Assembly (NCBI RefSeq): GCF_004023625.1
Contig: NZ_RPDJ01000006.1
Location: 186,001-250,000 of the forward strand
Direction: 5' to 3'
Length of the DNA stretch: 64,000 nucleotides
From: Streptomyces cavernae
GTDB taxonomy: Bacteria > Actinomycetota > Actinomycetes > Streptomycetales > Streptomycetaceae
The translations under genes were made by a program, and so were the position numbers. A model generated the notes under the pieces. That model was not told where the DNA came from. It searched no databases and was given only the letters and a program-made list of their open reading frames with translations. Below, piece after piece: positions 45,003 through 53,883 of this stretch (the stretch's first letter is position 1; every line of letters starts with the position of its first letter).

Positions 45003-45036
45003 GGCTGGCCCTGTTTCACGTGAAACAGGGCCAGCC
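45003..45036. terminator. 34-bp perfect palindrome carrying parS between convergent genes
   Basis: The sequence is symmetric about position 45019/45020 over 34 bp, with arms GGCTGGCCCTG flanking the central parS (45013-45026). It lies 18 bp past a GNAT stop and 12 bp past the stop of the opposing hydrolase gene. It could act as a bidirectional terminator as well as a ParB site. Confidence 0.75.
45013..45026. promoter_or_regulatory. parS site
   Basis: GTTTCACGTGAAAC, exact, in the centre of the 34-bp palindrome. Confidence 0.93.
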
Positions 45037-45047
45037 CATGCTGCCTC

Positions 45048-46421
45048 TCAGCGAAGACCGCGCCAGCCCTCCGGGTCCACCCCGCCCGGCACCGGAGCCG
45101 CCTCCTCGTACGGCTGGCGCGTGAAGACGAACGACCCGAGGTCCAGGTGGCTCACCGAACCGTCGGGGCGCCGTACGGCCCGCAGAAGCTCGCCCGCGTA
45201 GTAACCGTCGAGTCCGGTCCAGGTCCCGTCCTGGTTCGCCCGGAACCGCGAGCGACGTCCGATTCCCGACAACGGCTCGAGGGAGACACCCTCGTCGGCG
45301 ATCAGCCGTAGGGCCAGGGGCTGAGTCCCCCAATACCAGGGCCCCGTCAACTCCAGGACCTGGTGATCGATTTCGGGCAGCGGTTGCCACGGCTCCGGGA
45401 TCCGTGGCTCGGCCTCCGCCACGATCCGTACGAGATCGGCGGCCACCGAGAAGACCGGTGGGCCAGAGGTGCAGTTGGCCAGGACGACAGCTGCCACATC
45501 ATCCGCGACACCGATCACCAGACCCGCGACATAGCCCGGCAGAGAACCGGAGTGGCCGACCAGCGAGCGGCCTTCCCGCTCAAGAATCTGCAGCCCGAGT
45601 CCGTAAGACTCCCCTGCCGCTACGGACGGCGCCGCAGGCGTACGCATCTCCCGAACGGACTCCTCGCTCAGCACCCGCTCGTCCCCCTCAGCCAGGAAGG
45701 TGGCGAAGCGTGCCAAGTCAGCGGTGGTGGACCACAGTTGCCCCGCCGGCGCCATGCGCCCCAAGTGCTCGGTGGGCTCCGGCATCATCACGTCCGCCCA
45801 CGGATGGACGGCCCATCCCCCCGCGTGCGGCATCATCGGTCGCGCGCTCGTACGGTGTAGTTCCAGCGGTTCCAGCACCTCGCGTCTGAGCACTTCCTCC
45901 CACGCGGAGCCACGCACCTCCTCGACGAGCGCACCGAGCAGGGTGTAACCGGGGTTCGAGTAGTGGTGCCGGCGTCCGAGAGGATGCCGGAAGGGTTGCC
46001 GGCCCAGCACATCGGCGAGCTCGGGGCGAAGTGATCCGGGTGTGCGTTCCCACCAGGGCGAGGGCGCCTCGGCCGCCAACCCGCTTGTATGGGCCAGCAG
46101 TTCGGCGACGGTGGCCTCCCCCGCACCTGTTCCCGGCAGATGTTTCTCCAGGGGGTCACCGAGGTCCAGTGCGCCCTCATCACGCAGCCGCAGCACCAGG
46201 ACGGCGGTGAAGGTCTTGGTGATCGACCCGATCCGGTACTGCACGTTCTCGTCCGGGGCGTGTCCGTCCACCGAACTGCGCGCCCCGGTCCACACCGTTT
46301 TCCCGCCCCGCACCACGGCGGCGACCAGCGACGGCGCCCGGCCCTCGGCCTGAGCGGTGGCGATCCGGTGCAGCAAGGCACGGCGCGTGGTGGGGAGCAG
46401 CTCTTGATGAGGTGTCGTCAT
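45048..46421 (-). CDS. serine beta-lactamase-like hydrolase (class C / esterase type)
   Basis: This 457-residue protein begins MTTPHQELLPTTRRALLHRI. Active-site motifs are present: SITK in YRIGSITKTFTAVLV, YSN in HHYSNPGYTLLGALVEE, and HSG in LVGHSGSLPGYVAG. No export signal is visible, which suggests a cytoplasmic esterase or peptidase more than a secreted beta-lactamase. The C-terminal 120 residues form an extra beta-rich domain. It converges on a GNAT gene. Confidence 0.88.
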   Translation of the reverse strand: MTTPHQELLPTTRRALLHRIATAQAEGRAPSLVAAVVRGGKTVWTGARSSVDGHAPDENVQYRIGSITKTFTAVLVLRLRDEGALDLGDPLEKHLPGTGAGEATVAELLAHTSGLAAEAPSPWWERTPGSLRPELADVLGRQPFRHPLGRRHHYSNPGYTLLGALVEEVRGSAWEEVLRREVLEPLELHRTSARPMMPHAGGWAVHPWADVMMPEPTEHLGRMAPAGQLWSTTADLARFATFLAEGDERVLSEESVREMRTPAAPSVAAGESYGLGLQILEREGRSLVGHSGSLPGYVAGLVIGVADDVAAVVLANCTSGPPVFSVAADLVRIVAEAEPRIPEPWQPLPEIDHQVLELTGPWYWGTQPLALRLIADEGVSLEPLSGIGRRSRFRANQDGTWTGLDGYYAGELLRAVRRPDGSVSHLDLGSFVFTRQPYEEAAPVPGGVDPEGWRGLR

Positions 46422-46474
46422 GGGCCTAGTCCACCCGGCGGGAAGGCCCACGTCGAGCCCATGGCTTCTCACTC

Positions 46475-47449
46475 TCAGGATGAGTCTCCGTAGCGGGTGG
46501 CCATCGCGGCGGCGCGGTTGCGTAGGGAGGCGCGCAACGACTGCGGGGCCAGGGCTTCCGCGTCCGTGCTGAGCTGCCACAGCGCCCATTCGGCGTGTCG
46601 TGAATCTTGGAAGGTCACCTCCAGCCGCAGCCAGCCGTCTGCGTCGGGTACTTCTGCGCGGACGGCCAGCGCGGTGTCCAGCAGGTCCTCCCGCCGCGCC
46701 GGGTTCACCCGTACCAGCACGGTGATGTGGTCGCCGTCGGAGAGAAACTGCGCGGAGCGTTCCCGCCAGATCCGGTCCAGATCGACCTGGTTCGGTCGCT
46801 GTGCCGTTTCGGGGAGTTCCTCGGCGGCCAACACCCGCGACAGCCGGTAGGTGCGGTCCGCGCCAGATCTCGTGGCCAGCAAGTAGCCCCGGTCGCGGAC
46901 GGTGACCAGGCCGATCGGGTCGACCGTGCGCCACCTTGGTGTCTGGCCTGTGGCCGCGTAGTGGATGCGCAGCTTGTGTCCGGCGAGCACGGCGCGCCGG
47001 ACCTCGATCATTGTGGTGCCGGGCACCTCCTCGGTGACCAGCCGACGTGAGAGCAGGTCGGTCTCCGGGTCGACGAGAAATCGCTGGGCCGCGTCGCTCG
47101 CGGTGGCCCGGTGACTTTCGGGCAGCGCGTCGACCACCTTCCGCATGGCCGAAGCGAGCGCCGAGCCGAGGCCGAATACCTGCTCGCCGCGCCCCGATCC
47201 GGCGGTCAGCAAGGCGAGGGCCTCGTCGTGGTTCAGACCGGTGAGCTCGGTCCGGAAACCGGGCGACAACGCGAAACCGCCGTGTCGGCCGCGTTCGGCG
47301 TAGACCGGGACGCCGGCCGAGGACAGCGCCTCGATGTCGCGCAGCACGGTGCGGGTGGACACCTCCAGCTCGCGGGCGAGCGTGTCCGCAGTCAGCCGAC
47401 CACGCTGACGCAGCAGCAGCACCAGCGAAACCAGCCGGTCGGCGCGCAT
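46475..47449 (-). CDS. WYL-domain (DeoR-like HTH) transcriptional regulator
   Basis: This 324-residue regulator has an N-terminal helix-turn-helix (LLLRQRGRLTADTLARELEV, STRTVLRDIEALSSAGVPVY) and a central WYL-type domain (IHYAATGQTPRWRTVDPIGL) plus WCX-like C-terminus. These respond to nucleotides or other ligands. It diverges from the RidA gene, its likely target, with a 136-bp AT-richer spacer. Confidence 0.88.
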   Translation of the reverse strand: MRADRLVSLVLLLRQRGRLTADTLARELEVSTRTVLRDIEALSSAGVPVYAERGRHGGFALSPGFRTELTGLNHDEALALLTAGSGRGEQVFGLGSALASAMRKVVDALPESHRATASDAAQRFLVDPETDLLSRRLVTEEVPGTTMIEVRRAVLAGHKLRIHYAATGQTPRWRTVDPIGLVTVRDRGYLLATRSGADRTYRLSRVLAAEELPETAQRPNQVDLDRIWRERSAQFLSDGDHITVLVRVNPARREDLLDTALAVRAEVPDADGWLRLEVTFQDSRHAEWALWQLSTDAEALAPQSLRASLRNRAAAMATRYGDSS

Positions 47450-47585
47450 ACGAGAATCTTATCGAAATACATGACTAAGGATGTCGTGATTCTTTGCGAG
47501 GCTCGTCAACACCACTTCGAGGGCGTCGAGTTGACGGCTACCGAGCCGACGGACGTGCGTACTCCCAATACCGAATGGAGCTGAC

Positions 47586-47987
47586 GTGGCAATGGAACGA
47601 ACGGCGGTCAACCCGGTGACGTGGTCTGTGGAGATGGGATTCAACCAGGGTGAGGTCGTCTCCGGGCACACCCGGACCCTGTACATCTCGGGGCAGACCG
47701 CGATGAGCGGGGATGGCAAGCCCCAGCATGACGGTGACATGGCGGCGCAGTTAGCGCTGAGCATCGACAACCTGGAGGCCGTGCTCGGCGAGGCCGGCAT
47801 GTCTCTCGCGAACCTAGTCCGACTCAACGTCTACACAACCGACGTCGATCTGCTTTTCCAGCACTACGGCGTGCTGGCGGCGCGGTTGGGGGCCGCCGGG
47901 GTGGCACCGACCACCACGGTGCTCGGGGTGACGCGGCTGGCGATCCCAGGCCAGATGGTCGAGCTTGAGGGGACCGCTGTCGCGTGA
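47586..47987 (+). CDS. RidA/YjgF-family protein
   Basis: This 133-residue protein has the family hallmarks GHTRTLYISGQTAMSGDGKP, NLEAVLGEAGMSLANLVRLN and PTTTVLGVTRLAIPGQMVEL. RidA deaminates reactive enamines; the Arg near position 105 typical of true RidA is replaced here by a hydrophobic stretch, so this may be another YjgF clade. The GTG start has GGAG before it. Confidence 0.85.
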   Translation: MAMERTAVNPVTWSVEMGFNQGEVVSGHTRTLYISGQTAMSGDGKPQHDGDMAAQLALSIDNLEAVLGEAGMSLANLVRLNVYTTDVDLLFQHYGVLAARLGAAGVAPTTTVLGVTRLAIPGQMVELEGTAVA

Positions 47988-48116
47988 CATGGCCTCGCCG
48001 CATCTGCTTCCGGTGTGGATCCCCGGGTTGGCTCACGCACCTCGGTGAAGTTGCGTCATCTCAACGCGTCAGCGCCGACCTTGCGCTATGGCCGGTCCGG
48101 TCATTCGGCCGGCGCG

Positions 48117-48797
48117 TCACCTTGAGATGCGGGCTTCGATGCCGTCGAGCAGGAAGTCGAGGCCGATCCGGAAGGTGTGGTCGGCGTCCAGGTGAGCGGC
48201 ATCGCGCACCACCGTGGCCAGGGCGGGAAATCGGCCGGTGGCGAAGGTTCGCTCCAGATAGGGCCCGAGTGAGGCCTGCCAACGCTTCTCGTCCATCCCG
48301 GTGGCCCGCTCGGCACGCCGCTCGGCGATCTCCCGACGCACCGCGCCGATCACGTACGCGTTGACTGCGGCGACCATCGGCATGATGGCGTCCAGGTCGA
48401 CGTCGCCCAGTGCGGCCACCACGGTCTCCCCACTGGCCAGCGCGTGCGGCCCGAGCTGGGGTCGGCCACCCAGTAGATCGGCGAGCCATTCGTGCTCGTG
48501 AGCGGCGTGCCGAGTGGCTTCGGCAAGAGACCGGAGTACCTCCCGCCAGCTGTTTCCGACCGGCCGGATCTCGGCGTGGGCGGCGTCGACCATGAGGTCG
48601 AGCAACTCCTCCTTGCTGGCGATGTAGCCGTACAGCCGCATCGGACGGACGTCCAGCACGGTGGCGACCTTGCGCAGCGACACCGCATCCAGGCCATCCG
48701 CGTCGGCGAGCTGGATCGCCGCTCGCACGATCCGTTCCCGGCTCAACGGGGCCGGCACGGGTCGATTCAGTGGCTCCGGCCTCTCCCACACCAACAT
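48117..48797 (-). CDS. TetR-family repressor (TetR_C-like)
   Basis: This 226-residue regulator starts at ATG 48797. It has a TetR helix-turn-helix (RERIVRAAIQLADADGLDAV, SLRKVATVLDVRPMRLYGYI) and a C-terminal ligand domain with the acidic-to-basic helical pattern of TetR_C. It is divergent from the flavin monooxygenase gene and should repress it through the palindrome between them. Confidence 0.9.
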   Translation of the reverse strand: MLVWERPEPLNRPVPAPLSRERIVRAAIQLADADGLDAVSLRKVATVLDVRPMRLYGYIASKEELLDLMVDAAHAEIRPVGNSWREVLRSLAEATRHAAHEHEWLADLLGGRPQLGPHALASGETVVAALGDVDLDAIMPMVAAVNAYVIGAVRREIAERRAERATGMDEKRWQASLGPYLERTFATGRFPALATVVRDAAHLDADHTFRIGLDFLLDGIEARISR

Positions 48798-48840
48798 GCC
48801 GCTAACGGTACAACGCATCGGTCGATACATCACATCGTTC

Positions 48841-48855
48841 CGATACAGTGTATCG
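48841..48855. promoter_or_regulatory. TetR-type operator between tetR-like and monooxygenase genes
   Basis: CGATACA-G-TGTATCG is a perfect 15-bp palindrome. A wider pair GGTCGATACA / TGTATCGACC also brackets it. It sits 33 bp before the monooxygenase start. Confidence 0.8.
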
Positions 48856-48887
48856 ACCAGTACGGCGTATCGAAGGAGAGGCAACTA

Positions 48888-49997
48888 ATGACCATCGCCA
48901 TCGTCGGAGCCGGCTTGGGTGGCTTGGCCCTTGCCCGGGTGCTGCACGTGAAGGGCATCGACGCCGTCGTGTATGAACGTGAATCGTCACGTGGCGCGCG
49001 CGGTCAGGGCGGCATGCTCGACATCCACTCCGGCCAGCGGGCGCTGCGCGAGGCCGGTCTCATCGACCAGTTCTTTGCGATTGCCCGTGGTGAAGGCCAG
49101 GACATGCGTCTTCTCGAGCCGGATGGCACCCTGCTGCTCCACGAGGACACGCCCGACGACGCCCCGCTCGAGCGACCCGAGGTCGACCGCGCCGATCTAC
49201 GCAACCTGCTGCTGGACTCCCTCCCCGAAGACATTGTGCGCTGGGGGCGCGCGTTCGAATCCGCCGACAATGGCCTCCTGCGCTTCGCCGACGGCAGCAG
49301 TGCGACGTATGACCTGCTGGTCGGCGCGGACGGCGCGCACTCCCGCGTCCGCGCGCTTCTCACCGACGCCCGCCCAGCGCATATCGGCCAGAACGTCGTC
49401 GAGGTCGGCATTCCCGACATCGACCGCACGCACCCCCACCTCGCGGAGATGGTCGGGCGCGGCAACTACTGGGTGCTCGGCAACGGACTGTCCCTGGCGG
49501 CGCAGCGCAACGGCGACGGCCGCGTTCGCATCGGCCTCAGCTTCTACAACACCGCCGAGGACTGGTTCGCTACCAGCGGGATCCCGTTCGACGACCCGGC
49601 CGCCGCCCGGGCGCGGCTGATCGAACTGCTCCCCGGCTGGGACTCACGGTTCACCGCGCTGATCGCGGCCTGCGACGACACGGTCGTCCCGCGGTCGATC
49701 ACCACTCTGCCGGTCGGCCTGACCTGGCCGTCGACGCCAGGCGTCACGCTGCTCGGGGATGCCGCGCACCTGATGCCGCCGGTGGGAGAGGGCGCCAACA
49801 TGGCGCTGCTCGACGGCGCCCTGCTCGGTCTCGCGCTGGCCGCGGACCCGGACGACTTTCCCACCGCCGTCAAAGAATACGAACGCGAGATGTTCGAACG
49901 CACCAGCGCTGCCGCCCGGATGTCCGCGGACATGCAGGAATTGCTGACGTCGCCGGACGCCGCCCAGAAAATGCTCGCGTTCTTCCAACCTGGCTGA
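48888..49997 (+). CDS. FAD-dependent monooxygenase, TetX-like
   Basis: This 369-residue enzyme has the dinucleotide fold MTIAIVGAGLGGLALARVLH, the GDAAHLMPPVGEGANMALLD motif, and a DG motif (LLVGADGAHSRVRALLT) of class A flavoprotein hydroxylases. The segments GGMLDIHSGQRALREAGLID and GEGANMALLDG resemble TetX tetracycline destructases and related enzymes that modify polyketides. It starts after GAAGGAGAGG. The paired TetR gene suggests induction by the substrate. Confidence 0.88.
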   Translation: MTIAIVGAGLGGLALARVLHVKGIDAVVYERESSRGARGQGGMLDIHSGQRALREAGLIDQFFAIARGEGQDMRLLEPDGTLLLHEDTPDDAPLERPEVDRADLRNLLLDSLPEDIVRWGRAFESADNGLLRFADGSSATYDLLVGADGAHSRVRALLTDARPAHIGQNVVEVGIPDIDRTHPHLAEMVGRGNYWVLGNGLSLAAQRNGDGRVRIGLSFYNTAEDWFATSGIPFDDPAAARARLIELLPGWDSRFTALIAACDDTVVPRSITTLPVGLTWPSTPGVTLLGDAAHLMPPVGEGANMALLDGALLGLALAADPDDFPTAVKEYEREMFERTSAAARMSADMQELLTSPDAAQKMLAFFQPG

Positions 49998-50162
49998 AGG
50001 TAACCAAATACGACCAGGAAACCGGTCGTCCAGCCACCGCGATCATGACCTCCAGCGCGGTCTCCACCCATCGGTCATCGGCCCTGCAGAAGGGCCGCGT
50101 CTCGGCACTCGCCGCCTGGGCGACTGCGGCGACGCGTTTCCCGCCGCGGGTCAGCTTCACCG

Positions 50163-51277
50163 TCAGGGCAGCAGGACGACCTTGCCGAGGTTGGCACGGG
50201 CTTCGATGATCTCGTGCGCTCGTGCTGCATCAGCCAGCGGAATTCGGGCGTGAACAGCCGGCTGCAACTGCCCGGACAGGGTCAGCTTCCACAGTTCCTC
50301 GCCATGCTGGTCATAGAGCTCACGCTGAGTGTTGGCAAACCTCGCCATGGTGAGCCCGGTGATGGTTTTCGATCCTGCCAGGAGGTCGAAGGCGGGAACG
50401 GTACCGCCGCCCGAGTTGAACGAGTTGAAGAAGACGAGTCGCCCCCGCCGGGCGCAAGAGCGGAGACGGCGCGTGGGAGTAGATCTCCGCCGACCCCGTC
50501 CAGGACGACCTCGACCGGCGCCCCCCAGTGCTTGCTGTCGTAGGTCACAATCTCGTCGGCGCCGAGACCGCGGAGGAACTCCGCCTTGGTGTGCGAGCTC
50601 ACGGCCGCGACGACCCGTTCAATGCCCTGAAGCTTGGCCAGTTGGACCGCGAGATGCCCCACTCCGCTCGCGGCGCCCGTGATGAGGACCGACTCGCTCA
50701 CAAAGGGGCGGGCCGTGGCGAGGGCGACGAGGGCGACGTGTCCACTGCGCACGAGCGCCACGGCCTGGATGGCGCTCGCTCCGTCCGGTATGCGGCTCGC
50801 CATTAAGGGGTCCTTTCACTATGAGCGTCCGATCAGGTCGCGTGGTCTGGTGCCGTGCATCGCAAGGCGCCGGAAGGTCCTCGTAGCGGAGCTACCAGGG
50901 CCTTTTGGCAACGCGGCGAGGCGCGGTGCCAGACCACGCGACCCGGGCGGGCATAGTGAAAGGACCCCTAAGCCGGGGGCGATTGCCAGTTCGGAATACG
51001 AGCCGCAGCGGAAAGTGAGCGACGTGATGCGGTCGCCGACCTCGAAACCCGTCACGTCCGAACCGAGTGCGATCACCGTTCCGGCGGCCTCACCCCCAAG
51101 GACTCCCAGTAGCGGCGTCGTGCCGTCTTCGCCGCGAACCTTGCGCACGGAGGGGAGGGTCACGCCGATGGCTTCCGTGCGGACCAGTAGTTCCCCCGGG
51201 CCGGGCTTGGGGGCCTCCGCGTCTTCGACGCGAAGCACTTCCGGACCGCCGTACTCATAGAAACGAACCCGCCGCAT
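50163..51277 (-). pseudogene. MDR/quinone-oxidoreductase gene, broken by a MITE-like insertion and a frameshift
   Basis: Three fragments make one zinc-independent alcohol-dehydrogenase-like protein. The N-terminal part (from ATG 51277) reads MRRVRFYEYGGPEVLRVEDA to SELAIAPG. The middle part begins at MASRIPDGASAIQAVALVRS and includes the cofactor motif ITGAASGVGHLAVQLAKLQG. The end is ARFANTQRELYDQHGEELWK to EARANLGKVVLLP. A 162-bp element (50807-50968) separates the first two, and removing it with one TAA joins them in frame (SELAIAPGLMASRIPDG). A second lesion, a change in a C5/G5 run at 50442-50446, shifts the frame after LAPGG. The gene is divergent from marR. Confidence 0.92.
50807..50968. 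mobile_element. MITE-like element, 162 bp, 17-bp terminal inverted repeats
   Basis: The ends are GGGGTCCTTTCACTATG and its exact reverse complement. Both sides are flanked by TAA (50804-50806 and 50969-50971), a 3-bp target duplication like that of IS5/IS427-group elements. The interior has no gene and itself contains long inverted arms (GTGGTCTGG and CCAGACCAC). It depends on a transposase elsewhere. Only one copy was seen here. Confidence 0.88.
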
Positions 51278-51289
51278 GCACACCTCCAG

Positions 51290-51340
51290 ATCATTGGGAT
51301 GCCCAACGATAAAGAAAAGATCGTAGGGAGCCCCAATGAT
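51290..51340. promoter_or_regulatory. two tandem MarR-type operators
   Basis: Two 21-bp imperfect inverted repeats lie 30 bp apart: ATCATTGGG-N3-CCCAACGAT (51290-51310) and ATCGTAGGG-N3-CCCAATGAT (51320-51340). They fill the gap between the pseudogene and the marR gene and cover the likely promoter of each. Confidence 0.82.
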
Positions 51341-51360
51341 TTTCTGGTTAGTCTGGCCCC

Positions 51361-51834
51361 ATGTCCGAGACCACCCGCGCTCCCGCCCGTATTCGCTCCC
51401 TCCCCAGCTGGCTCCTGGGCCGTGCCGCAGCTCGGGGGCACCGACTCGTCGCCGAAGCCCTCGCTCAGGTGGGCATGCGGATGATGCACCATGCCGTCCT
51501 GTCGGCCGTCGCCGAAGTGGGACCCGTATCGCAGGCCGAGCTGGGCCGCCGCCTGAGCATCGATCCCAAGGACATGGTCGCGATCCTCAACGACCTCCAG
51601 AACGACGGCCTCGTGACCCGCGCGCCGGATGCCAAGGACCGCCGCAAGAACGCCGTCGCCCTTTCGCCGAGCGGGAAACGTCGCCTGATTCAGACCGAGA
51701 GACTGGGCCGTGAGGCGAACGATGAGCTGACCGCTGCTTTGACGCCTGCCGAGCGGACCCAGCTCATGGGTCTCCTCGTGCGCATAGTCCAGCCGGAAGA
51801 GACCTGCGCTGAAACCGGCTCAGGTAGCGAATAG
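51361..51834 (+). CDS. MarR-family transcriptional regulator
   Basis: This 157-residue repressor has the winged helix-turn-helix VSQAELGRRLSIDPKDMVAI and wing DAKDRRKNAVALSPSGKRRL. It diverges from the broken oxidoreductase gene, which it probably once controlled, through the two operators upstream. It is 21 bp past the second operator, so it is probably autoregulated. Confidence 0.9.
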   Translation: MSETTRAPARIRSLPSWLLGRAAARGHRLVAEALAQVGMRMMHHAVLSAVAEVGPVSQAELGRRLSIDPKDMVAILNDLQNDGLVTRAPDAKDRRKNAVALSPSGKRRLIQTERLGREANDELTAALTPAERTQLMGLLVRIVQPEETCAETGSGSE

Positions 51835-51960
51835 CAGCTCGTCACGCATGCCGGACCAGCGAGGCAGCCGTCCCACCCTCACGAAGGCGGCAGAAGTGCC
51901 ACCGATGTGCCATCGAGTCTGAGAGTGTGCCGCGAACTTGAGACTCAACACCTGAGGCGC

Positions 51961-53439
51961 TCAGGTCTGCGCCATGTCCACGAACCTGGAGTAGTGGCCC
52001 TGGAAGGCGACCGTGATCGTGGCCGTCGGTCCATTACGGTGCTTTGCCACAATCAGGTCGGCCTCGCCCGCACGGGGCGACTCCTTCTCGTAGGCGTCCT
52101 CGCGGTGCAACAGGATGACCATGTCGGCGTCCTGCTCGATGGAGCCGGACTCACGCAGGTCGGAGACCATGGGCTTCTTGTCCGTGCGCTGTTCGGGGCC
52201 ACGGTTGAGCTGGGAGAGCGCGATCACGGGGATCTCCAGCTCCTTGGCCAGCAGCTTGAGGTTTCGCGACATGTCCGAAACCTCCTGCTGACGGCTTTCG
52301 GCACGCTTGGAGCCGCCGGACTGCATCAGCTGGAGGTAGTCGATGACGACCAGCTTGAGGTCGTTGCGCTGCTTCAGCCGACGGCACTTGGCGCGGATCT
52401 CCATCATCGACAGGTTCGGGGAGTCGTCGATGTAGAGCGGGGCCGCCGATACGTCCGGCATACGACGGGCCAGCCGCGTCCAGTCGTCATCGGTCATCGT
52501 GCCCGACCGCATGTGGTGCAGGGCCACCCGGGCCTCGGCCGACAACAGACGCATGGCGATCTCGTTGCGCCCCATCTCCAGCGAGAAGATGACGCTCGGC
52601 AGATTGTTCTTGATCGAAGCTGCTCGCGCGAAGTCCAGCGCAAGCGTGGACTTGCCCATGGCGGGGCGGGCCGCGATCACGATCATCTGTCCGGGGTGCA
52701 GACCGTTGGTGAGCGAGTCGAAGTCGGTGAAGCCCGTGGGGACACCGGTCATCTCGCCGCTGCGCGAACCGATCGCCTCGATTTCGTCGAGTGCGCCCTC
52801 CATGATGTCGCCGAGCGGGAGGTAGTCCTCGCTGGTGCGCTGCTCGGTGACGGCGTAGATCTCGGCCTGGGCGCTGTTGACGATCTCGTCCACGTCTCCG
52901 TCGGCCGCGTATCCCATCTGTGTGATGCGCGTACCGGCCTCCACCAGCCGGCGCAGAACAGCGCGCTCGTGGACGATCTCCGCGTAGTACTCGGCGTTGG
53001 CGGCGGTGGGGACCGTCTGGACCAGAGTGTGCAGATACGAGGCGCCACCGACCTTGGTGATCTCACCACGCTTGGTCAGCTCCGCCGCGACCGTGATCGG
53101 ATCGGCGGGCTCGCCCTTGGCGTAGAGGTCCAGGATCGCCGTGAAGATGGTCTCGTGGGCCGGACGATAGAAGTCGTGGCCCTTGATGACCTCGACGACA
53201 TCGGCGATCGCGTCCTTGGAAAGCAGCATTCCGCCGAGGACTGACTGCTCGGCGTCGAGGTCCTGGGGCGGTACGCGCTCGAAGGAGGGACCGCCACCGT
53301 CCCACGAGTCGGTGTCCCGGCCCCGTTCGTGCTGCTCGTCCCGGCCCCGGCCACCGTCACGGTGCCGGCGGGAGGGGGGCAGACGATCGCCGGGTCCGCT
53401 GTCGGCCCACGGATCGTCCAAGGGCTCGGAAATGCTCAC
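51961..53439 (-). CDS. dnaB: replicative DNA helicase
   Basis: This 492-residue helicase starts at a GTG with GGAGGAGGT before it (VSISEPLDDPWADSG). An unusual Arg/Gly/Asp-rich tail of about 45 residues precedes the conserved N-terminal domain (RVPPQDLDAEQSVLGGMLLS). The RecA-like domain has Walker A ARPAMGKSTLALDF, Walker B LKLVVIDYLQLMQ and the arginine-finger region SDLRESGSIEQDADMV. There is no intein. It should load at oriC and unwind DNA ahead of the fork. A DnaA-box cluster lies in its upstream gap. Confidence 0.97.
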   Translation of the reverse strand: MSISEPLDDPWADSGPGDRLPPSRRHRDGGRGRDEQHERGRDTDSWDGGGPSFERVPPQDLDAEQSVLGGMLLSKDAIADVVEVIKGHDFYRPAHETIFTAILDLYAKGEPADPITVAAELTKRGEITKVGGASYLHTLVQTVPTAANAEYYAEIVHERAVLRRLVEAGTRITQMGYAADGDVDEIVNSAQAEIYAVTEQRTSEDYLPLGDIMEGALDEIEAIGSRSGEMTGVPTGFTDFDSLTNGLHPGQMIVIAARPAMGKSTLALDFARAASIKNNLPSVIFSLEMGRNEIAMRLLSAEARVALHHMRSGTMTDDDWTRLARRMPDVSAAPLYIDDSPNLSMMEIRAKCRRLKQRNDLKLVVIDYLQLMQSGGSKRAESRQQEVSDMSRNLKLLAKELEIPVIALSQLNRGPEQRTDKKPMVSDLRESGSIEQDADMVILLHREDAYEKESPRAGEADLIVAKHRNGPTATITVAFQGHYSRFVDMAQT

Positions 53440-53620
53440 CGGACCACCTCCTCCCGTCCGCCGTGCGGACTTCGCCGTGCCCCTCATTCCTACGGCACGA
53501 CACTGACAAATAAGACGCCCGACTCCGGTTCTTGCGCGTCGGTTTTGCGAGGTTTCCGAGGGCGGAGGAGGGACGGACGCCGGTCTACGTTAGGCCCGCA
53601 GGCACCGTCAGCCAATCTGG

Positions 53621-53883
53621 TTATCCACAGGCCATGTGGACGACGGCCCCGATGCTGTGGAGAACTCCGCGAAACCTGTGCACGACCCGGTGGACAGGGC
53701 TGTGAACAAGCTTCACCCCATCCAATAAGAACCTCCCTGACTTGCGTGTTCACCTTCCACTGGCTGTGTAGAAGAAAAACTTTCCCGGTCGGATCAAGAT
53801 CACCGCAAGCCGTGTACGACGACCCACCGAACAAGAAGCCATGTAATAGACGCAGGCACATTGCATCTCTTACCTGTGGACGA
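53621..53883. promoter_or_regulatory. DnaA-box-rich region upstream of dnaB
   Basis: The 458-bp gap between divergent dnaB and the MATE gene has an exact box TTATCCACA (53621-53629) and near boxes TGTGGACGA (53635-53643 and 53875-53883), TGTGGAGAA (53656-53664) and TGTGAACAA (53701-53709). No gene is seen. This may be the published cluster H24 of S. coelicolor, which is from memory. DnaA control of dnaB is an attractive option. Confidence 0.6.

Noticed and set aside
49998..50162. minus-strand ORF fragment after the monooxygenase
   Set aside because: Its product is short, overlaps the monooxygenase gene in antisense and shows no family.
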